From: Xylaria sp. FL1777
Lineage: Eukaryota; Ascomycota; Sordariomycetes; Xylariales; Xylariaceae
Assembly: GCA_022578965.1 (NCBI GenBank)
Contig: MU400529.1
Coordinates: 124,001-188,000, forward strand
Direction: 5' to 3'
DNA: 64,000 bases
The notes under the pieces: model-generated
Databases searched by the model: none
Seen by the model: the letters and a program-made list of their open reading frames with translations, nothing else
Told to the model about the DNA's origin: nothing
Shown: one piece after another, positions 57,994-64,000 of the stretch
Position numbering within the stretch: position 1 is the stretch's first letter
How the letters are laid out: every line of letters begins with the position of its first letter
Translations under genes and position numbers: made by a program

Positions 57994-58784
57994 CTTGACA
58001 GCAACAATGGGGCACAATTGAGGGTCACAGACAAGAGACGGTGAGATTAATACCACAAAGCAGCAACGACAACTACAACAACAGCAGCAGCCACAACGGT
58101 GCAGCGAACATTTATTTATTTATTTATTTCCTCCGTACCATCATTCCCATCTTCGAGCTAGACCCGAGCAGCCGGGATACGGATAGGCGAAGCTTGCTCG
58201 AATAGGGAGCTCGGCAGGGTCCACGACGAGATAGGAAGCTTGTAGCATCCAAGGTGGATCTGGCCTTGGCCACCTGGTCGAGATACACGCTGTGAGAGGT
58301 CAATTCGCCTCGACGCCTCATCTGCAGCGACTTCTGCGAAGTAGCTGAATGCTGGGGCACAGTTGTTGTGAGCCGGCTCGGCGCGATAAAAGGGAACAGA
58401 GCTATCTCGAATTCGGGGTTAGCCGTCGAAGGCGAAGATGACGGTGAATGCTGTCTTGGCTATTCATTGGCCGTTTCTCCGTGTTAATTGCCACGTGCAA
58501 GATCGCCTGTGATGGAGCTCCTTTTCTGCTGCCAAGCACAGCTGAAGCTGGTTGGATGTAACGCAATTGCAGAGAGCGGCGGTCGGTTCCTCTGCCGGCT
58601 CGACCAGCGGCCAAGACCACTTTAACATGCAAGATTGAATGTTCACATGATCTTTCGAATTTCACTATTGCATTCTACTGTGTATAGTATCATGTTCTCA
58701 TTGCCTTCGTCAACATACAAAGCGAGTGCTAATCGGTTGACCGTGGGTATCATCATGACTCTTGTAAGTTTCCACGGTACTCTC
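57994..58784. other. Intergenic, RNase T2 leader and GNAT 3' flank
   Basis: Contains an (ATTT)5-type tetranucleotide tract at 58111-58129 and a CAA/CAG-rich stretch at 58055-58095. Overlapping open frames 58402-58665 and 58124-58360 show no domain. Confidence 0.5.
58111..58129. repeat. Tetranucleotide microsatellite (TTTA)n
   Basis: TTTA repeated nearly five times just upstream of the RNase T2 start, in its likely 5' region. Confidence 0.75.
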
Positions 58785-59417
58785 TCATGAGAGGTGTTTG
58801 TAGAAGAAGACCTCATCCACCATGCTTCCGGTAGGACTGGCAGCGCACCTCGGAACTCTGCCGCATTCTGTGTATTCAAGTTTCGGGTATATCTCCTCAG
58901 CTAAGCTCTCGGCCCCCACACTCAACAACTATTATTTAGAAAGTCAGCAGCCCACGGATAGGCAGACGAAATAAGATGAAAATAGAGGGTCTTGCTATCA
59001 TCTTACTATAAGCGTCCTTCCTCTTGTAACAGCCTCCGCTTCGATAAAGCGTATCATGGCCCTGGCAGCCCCTCTCCGCCGAAAAGCTGGACTAACCATC
59101 GGCATCTCAAGATGTCCGCGGTGCGCGAATGTCTCAATCCGTGGCATGCTCAGCATGACGACGCCCTTGAGCTCCGGGCCCTTCGCGGCAAACCCCGGCT
59201 CCGATTCGTCGAGTTGGATGACGATGAGCCGCGTCCCTGCACTGACCTCGGCCATCCTTTCTCTCCAGTACGCGAGGAGCTTATCATTGTCGAGGGGCGG
59301 TAGGAACGTCGCGACCATGGCGTCGTGATGGATGCAGACTGCGTGGATGGCGGCTAGGTAGGGCACGAGGTGTGCATCATTTCTAGGCGACAACAGTCTC
59401 ACTGTAGGCGTTGGCAT
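58785..59417 (-). CDS. GNAT-family N-acetyltransferase
   Basis: Two exons (59007-59417, 58785-58928; intron GTAAGA...ATAG, 78 nt) join in phase to 184 residues. Read without splicing the protein would stop at 139 residues after GRTLIVR. The second exon adds LLSVGAESLAEEIYPKLEYTECGRVPR...DEVFFYKHLS, the usual GNAT strand-helix end (Y-x-K-L-x-Y). Landmarks are SAGTRLIVIQLD, ELKGVVMLSMP, MPMVSPAFRRRGAARAMI (acetyl-CoA P-loop, R-R-x-G-x-A) and the C-terminal beta strand. The acceptor substrate is unknown; small GNATs of this shape acetylate amines, antibiotics or protein N-termini. I take this as an intact gene. Confidence 0.88.
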
Positions 59418-60021
59418 GATGATAGAAGAGAGATAATAGAAGACGGTGCCGATAATTATCTAACCTAAATCCCTAAGCTATCGACAAAGTAGACTAATAA
59501 GCAAGCTACCAAGAATTAGCGACGCCTATTCTTTGGAAGAAGAGTCCTTGTGGATTATCTTTGCTGCTGACGGATTCCCGAGTCTATTACTTCCGGTTTT
59601 GGCGTTCTCAGATGCCGCTTCCGAACCCCCCTTACTTCCTGTAGAGATCAATTGCAACAATTCTTCCAAGTTGTGTATGAAATCACAGTGACGCTATAGA
59701 AATTAAATAATGATTATTTCTCACAGTAGCAGATCATGCTTTATTTGCCTTAATTTTTTCGACAGTTACGGTGAATGCGAAGCCACCATCAAAAAGAAGA
59801 AAAAAAAAGGGGAAGTTGAGTTAAATGATCACAGTTTCCATAGCAAGTGATTTTCCAAATGCATGCCTCGAAGGCATCTTTCAATAATTCAAACTACTTC
59901 AAACTAAATATATGTGGCGTACCCATATATACCGTTAATTCTCACGGAGGATTAACGGCGTCGTTTTTCCTACCGTCACAATATAAGTAAGTATAGGAAC
60001 AACACCTACCTATTAATCGCT
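59418..60021. other. Intergenic, GNAT promoter and 3' flank
   Basis: A+T-rich, with an A-rich run AAGAAGAAAAAAAAGG at 59797-59812. No gene is recognised. Confidence 0.5.
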
Positions 60022-60746
60022 CTACAACCCAGCTGGGCGCACTGTAACGTGCTGCGGCAACGGGGTGTTCTCAGGGTATCCCATCAAGGTCATGACGCGC
60101 CGATAGATTCTCTGATGGATAGCCAACAGCCTCTCTTCCTGTAAATTCTCCATATCATGATTCCCGGCATCACCACCACTACCACTACCATCATTACTAT
60201 TCTGCTCACTTACCTGCTCCTCGTCGGCTCCCTCCTCGCTCGACACTGAGAGCTGGTCCAGCAAGCCCGGGGAGCGATTGTTATTATGGTCGTCGCGCGG
60301 ACGGTAGCAGACCCTGTTACACTCGGCGCAAGCACGATTTCCAGGGGGGGCATTCTCACTCGCGGCGAATATCGTGCGCGTCTCTGTCACCTCGGGCGGG
60401 GACTCGCACCACTCCCACCATCCATTGTCGTCCAGCACCGCGGTGTCGCATCTGTCGCCCGGGGACACAATGATGGCGGTGTGGCTAGGGTCTGAAGCGC
60501 TGCCGACTATGGAGGTGCCGTAATGGGGGTAATACCATTCGTGATCCGGGTCAAAGATGCTGTAAGAGATTATGAGTTAGAAAACTACCACTTGCAAAAG
60601 GAGAGAAATGGGAGAAAGGGGAGAGAGGGGAGAGAGGGGAGAAAAGGGGAGAGGGATATAGATAGATGGCTAGGAAATACTTACTCAGCGAAATGGCACC
60701 GCATACAGGTGCAAATTGCATAAATAACGACAGCTTCCCTACACAT
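60022..60746 (-). CDS. Small cysteine-rich acidic protein, function unknown
   Basis: Two exons (60685-60746, 60022-60559) join in phase to 199 residues. The first exon encodes MCREAVVIYAICTCMRCHFA and the junction gives D-IFDPDHEWYYPHYGTS. Cysteine pairs C-x-C-x2-C (residues 12-17) and RACAECNRVCYRP (a second C-x2-C with a following C) suggest metal binding. A central Ser/Glu/Gly-rich disordered stretch follows, and then a helical C-terminus RLLAIHQRIYRRVMTLMG. The intron (125 nt) contains an unusually long CT-rich tract. Tryptophan/tyrosine motifs WWEWCES and HEWYYPHYG recall fungal-specific proteins of unknown role. No family is recognised. Confidence 0.7.
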
Positions 60747-62016
60747 TCTGACAAGTTTTTCAGTAATCGAAATGTTTTTTTATGTTTTGCTGTTGTTTCT
60801 TAGACGAGGTTAGTGTTCTCTTTAGATTAGCAACTTATAAATGTTTCGTCAAGCTCGTAGAATTCGTCAGATATATATACTGCTACGAATGCTTATTACA
60901 AGTATGTGATTCAGTAAGCTCAAGGAACAAAGCGCAAGAACAATCTTTATCAGAAGATCAGAGAACAATACGGATTATGTATGCTTGAGCTTACGACCAC
61001 TAGACTTTCAAAGCCATTGTGAAAAGGGGCACAACTAACCCCTTATCCAGGACCAATGAAGCTTAGGGCAGGTTATTGTCTGCTTAGTTGAAAGAATCTC
61101 TAAGGCCGGCCGATGGATCAATTCGGTTACGTTTTTGAGCCATGCCTCGTAATTCCATACAAGCTAAAGAAAACAAGGAAGAGTCTCTAGGAACACCTTT
61201 TAAACTCCATTCTGGCTGATTATGTGAAAAATGCGTTTGTCGAAGCTGAGGCTCTTTTGTTAAGTAGTATATTCCTCATGGGAACGCATAGAAGAGTAAA
61301 GTAGGTAGGTATCTTGGTTGATTTTAAGGAAAGCTATCAATAATCTGGATTCACCGTTGAATCGAGTTTTCTTCTTAAGCCTTGTGGGACTTATAACGAA
61401 GAGAGTCGTTGTACAATTCTTTCATGGCGATATATATTAGCTAACTTTGTAGTCTATATGTAAAATCTAGAACAGCAGATCCCGAAATGTGGTCTAAATC
61501 TAGGAAAGAGCGAAAAAATACAGCAGCCTATTCAGCTTGGCAATTAATACAAATTCATGTAGCTATGAACAAACGGCGAGTCTTTTTTAGAGAAATTCTC
61601 AATAAACTAGGAGCTAAAAATAGAGGAAGCGCTGCTTATTTATAATTACAAGAGAATACGCGAATCAAGAGTTCGATGACCAGCCTTTTCTCTCTCCCCT
61701 ACGCGCCCGAGGAAACCCAACAAGGTATCGGAGTCAACCTGAGAGAAAACGCCTCCTTTCTGCCGATCCTCCCGCCAAACGCCGAATGCTACCCCTTTTA
61801 GAATGCCATCCGCGGGAGTATGTGGCCAAGGAACATCGAGTTCTGTGGCTCGGAAGTTGTAGAATGATTCGACTAGCTACCGTGTCAACGTAGCCAGGCG
61901 GCGCCTGATAACAGCCGATAAGCCCAAACAAATAGACGAAAAATCCTCAACAAAGCGCGCCAAAATAAGAAGACAGGGAGAAAAAACCACCAGCATAGGT
62001 ACCAGCACAATATCAT
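60747..62016. other. Intergenic, no gene recognised
   Basis: About 1.3 kb between two minus-strand genes. Open frames 60782-60988 and 61734-61931 lack domains. GTAGGTAGGTATC lies at 61301-61313. The right end is the CLASP 3' flank. Confidence 0.5.
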
Positions 62017-64000
62017 CTAGCCAGGAGTGCTTTTCGTCTCCCGCTGGCGCTTGACGACGTAATATGTAATCAAGCTTTTCGGATCATCGCGGACCGTCTT
62101 CATAGATTCCCAGAACTTAGTATCTCCGAGGCGTGCATGTAGCGCAACGCACAACTGGACCGCGTCCATGCGGACACCACTCTCTTTCGAGTCTAGACAC
62201 CGGGTCGCAAGGCTGGTAAGCCCAGCAACTTCGCGCTCTGTCGGAACGAACGAGGGGCGCGAGTCGATAAGCTCCTTCAGCACGTGTAAACCCATGCTCA
62301 GACTACGATAGCCTACCGTATCCAGGTCCATCTGTCCTAAAGAGCGAGTCATTGTGACAGTGATCTCGGCTCCGTCACCGATGTGCACTAATTCATCGGC
62401 GAGAAGTTCGAGTCCCGCTACAATGTGTGTACGGGCATCATAAGAGCTTCGCGTACGCAGCAATGTCTCTAAACCCCGAGAGATATGAGGCTGAAAGCAG
62501 TCGCTATACGTCTTAAGGAGGAGTTTTATGGTGGCGAGCACTTGCGCTTTGATGTCCTGCACCTTTTGGACAGCAAGGCCGTCGAGCGGTGACTCTAGAT
62601 AATCGAACAATCCTATCAAAAGAGCAGAGAACTTGTCGTCGGCAAAAGGCAATTTATTTTCACGAATTAGGCTCTGCAACTTGCGGAAGCCATGAACGTC
62701 CAATGTTTGGCCCTTTACGCGGGTAATACCGCTCTCAAGGAGACGAGAGTTTTGGCGTGCCTTATCGGGGGAGCAAGGTGGTGCTATATCATTCATCTCC
62801 GCGGGAATTTGAGAGAGTTTGGCTATATCTTCGTTGACTGGGATATCTTCAAGCGCAGGCCGTTCTATGGGTTTATCCGATTGTGGCTGCGGTGTCGTCT
62901 GATCTTCAACGAAGGGATCTTCGTACACTTGTACTGGCTTTGATGGTGTTACTTTCGGCGTAGTGGGTAGCACTATATTCTCATCCTTTTGTGGTTCTGA
63001 TGGAGGGGAAGGATCAACTTCTGGAGATGAAATATCCTCTGGTGGAATGATTGGAGCAACATCAAACACGTCTTGCGGCGAGACGACAATTCGGGGAGAA
63101 GAAGGTTGTAGGCTCTCCCTTAGGGTTTCGATAGATGGCATAGCAACAAAGGTGAGACTTTCATCCTTGGAAGGACTACTTGACGGGAGATGACCAAGCG
63201 TTGTTTTTGCTTTGGCAGGGCTTGTCCGCGGAGAAGCAACAGCTTTGCTCACAGGCGTTTTCGACGGCGTGGAAGTGCTAATGTTCGATTCGCTCGCAGT
63301 TGCAGCATGGCCAGGACGAGTTCTTGGAGCCGTCCTCCTAGGAGACCCTGATATCGTCTTAGGAGTTATAGCTTTAGACTTGACACTTTCAGGACTGGAC
63401 CGTTCCGCAGAAGGCCCATCATGGCTTCGAACTGAGTACGGACCTGCCGTGGCCGGTCGAGCTGCTATTTCGGGCCGTCTCCTAGCGGGCCGCATGGGCG
63501 CCACGGACATACCACCATGTGATTTCAATGAAGACTCTGGACGAGCTCGAGTTACAGGCTGTGATGAAGGAGTCGGAGCTGTCCGCACTGGCGAAATTGT
63601 CGCCATTGCGGATCCTGGTCTCGCAGGGAGGTTTCTAGTGGCTAAAGCCTTCTTCTGTGCCATCATTGTCTCACGCAGTGAGGGCTTAGAGCTACCCATG
63701 GTACTCTTAGAAAGACCCAAGCCAGGGCGAGCAACCGGCTCCGACTTCTTCGTTGAGTTTGGATTGGCTGGATCCTTCTGGAGTAGCTTCTGCGCCGTAG
63801 AATCAAGGCCATCCATGATCGTCTCGGCTCTGCTCTGCCAAGCGGATGCAAATGCCCAGTATGTAGATCGCATTTTCTCTCGAACGCCTGGGTTCGGATC
63901 AGCGAGACCCTTCTTAATGCATTTCTCAATCAACTCCAAGCCTCCGCCGTGCTCAAGATGGCTCTTGTGGTAAGCCTCCTTCTTCAACAGAGTCTTCAGC
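62017..64000 (-). CDS. STU1: CLASP family microtubule-associated protein Stu1 (C-terminal part)
   Basis: The open frame continues past the right edge, so the N-terminus (with at least one TOG domain) is outside the window. The visible part starts within the second TOG-like helical repeat (LIEKCIKKGLADPNPGVREKMRSTYWAF). It continues with a long Ser/Arg/Pro-rich basic linker (typical CLASP microtubule-binding stretch), then a C-terminal helical domain from about 420 residues before the end (GFRKLQSLIRENK, ALLIGLFDYLESPL, LETLLRTRSSYDARTHIVAGLELLADELVHIGDG) and ends RETKSTPG. CLASP/Stu1 rescues microtubules and stabilises spindle and kinetochore fibres. The assignment rests on the TOG motif, architecture and resemblance to fungal Stu1. 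Confidence 0.88.
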   Translation of the reverse strand, partial: LKTLLKKEAYHKSHLEHGGGLELIEKCIKKGLADPNPGVREKMRSTYWAFASAWQSRAETIMDGLDSTAQKLLQKDPANPNSTKKSEPVARPGLGLSKSTMGSSKPSLRETMMAQKKALATRNLPARPGSAMATISPVRTAPTPSSQPVTRARPESSLKSHGGMSVAPMRPARRRPEIAARPATAGPYSVRSHDGPSAERSSPESVKSKAITPKTISGSPRRTAPRTRPGHAATASESNISTSTPSKTPVSKAVASPRTSPAKAKTTLGHLPSSSPSKDESLTFVAMPSIETLRESLQPSSPRIVVSPQDVFDVAPIIPPEDISSPEVDPSPPSEPQKDENIVLPTTPKVTPSKPVQVYEDPFVEDQTTPQPQSDKPIERPALEDIPVNEDIAKLSQIPAEMNDIAPPCSPDKARQNSRLLESGITRVKGQTLDVHGFRKLQSLIRENKLPFADDKFSALLIGLFDYLESPLDGLAVQKVQDIKAQVLATIKLLLKTYSDCFQPHISRGLETLLRTRSSYDARTHIVAGLELLADELVHIGDGAEITVTMTRSLGQMDLDTVGYRSLSMGLHVLKELIDSRPSFVPTEREVAGLTSLATRCLDSKESGVRMDAVQLCVALHARLGDTKFWESMKTVRDDPKSLITYYVVKRQRETKSTPG

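Noticed and set aside
58998..59417. Truncated GNAT acetyltransferase of 139 residues
   Set aside because: The apparent stop lies in an intron. A second exon at 58785-58928 joins in phase and supplies the normal C-terminus.
62692..63973. Plus-strand frames opposite Stu1
   Set aside because: Antisense shadows of a strongly supported coding exon.

Overview
The window is nuclear DNA from a filamentous ascomycete (Pezizomycotina, most likely a Sordariomycete). The evidence is dense protein genes with many short GT-AG introns (about 50-130 nt, CTAAC/CTGAC-like branch sites), fungal-type housekeeping genes, and one LTR retroelement degraded to A+T by a RIP-like process. No operons, CRISPR arrays or phage genes are seen. 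All intron positions come from splice motifs, reading phase and remembered family conservation; no alignment or search was run.

Layout. 0-25 kb is a conserved core: methylene-THF dehydrogenase (MTD1), MMS19, signal peptidase subunit SPC2, EMC3, Pol III subunit RPC25, a NUFIP-like CCCH protein, NSA2, mitochondrial bL21m, Mps1 kinase, ribosomal stalk protein P2 and an SPT2-type histone chaperone. 27-32 kb holds a cysteine-rich gene with two in-frame UAG codons and a BRCT-WGR-PARP protein. 32.2-37.8 kb is one LTR retrotransposon with 220-bp LTRs and a 5-bp target duplication, almost entirely reduced to A/T. 38-46 kb is gene-poor: an NCS1 permease, a fungal rhodopsin-like membrane protein and an intron-containing tRNA-Arg(UCG). 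46-64 kb holds a single-pass membrane protein, a foldback MITE, a membrane-anchored histidine acid phosphatase, a disordered fungal protein, SEC62, a secreted RNase T2, a GNAT acetyltransferase, a small cysteine-rich protein, and the C-terminal part of CLASP/Stu1, which runs off the right edge.

The genes do not form one pathway, but several belong to the same cellular systems. SPC2, EMC3 and SEC62 act in ER insertion and processing. NSA2, P2, RPC25, NUFIP and the tRNA act in ribosome or translation supply. Mps1 and Stu1 act in the spindle.

The most interesting signal is at 27329-28106. Its two exons join in phase and encode 223 codons, interrupted only by two UAG codons. Both sit in the same context (UAG-AAG) and both fall in a small UAGAA hairpin loop in the spliced RNA. 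That is what A-to-I stop-codon recoding (UAG to UGG, Trp), known from Sordariomycetes, would look like; a recent pseudogene is the main alternative. Other notable points are two consecutive micro-exons (6 and 5 nt) in NSA2 together with a one-base phase conflict at its last intron, and a mutation signature in the retroelement in which CpA survives while TpC/CpC is lost, unlike textbook RIP.
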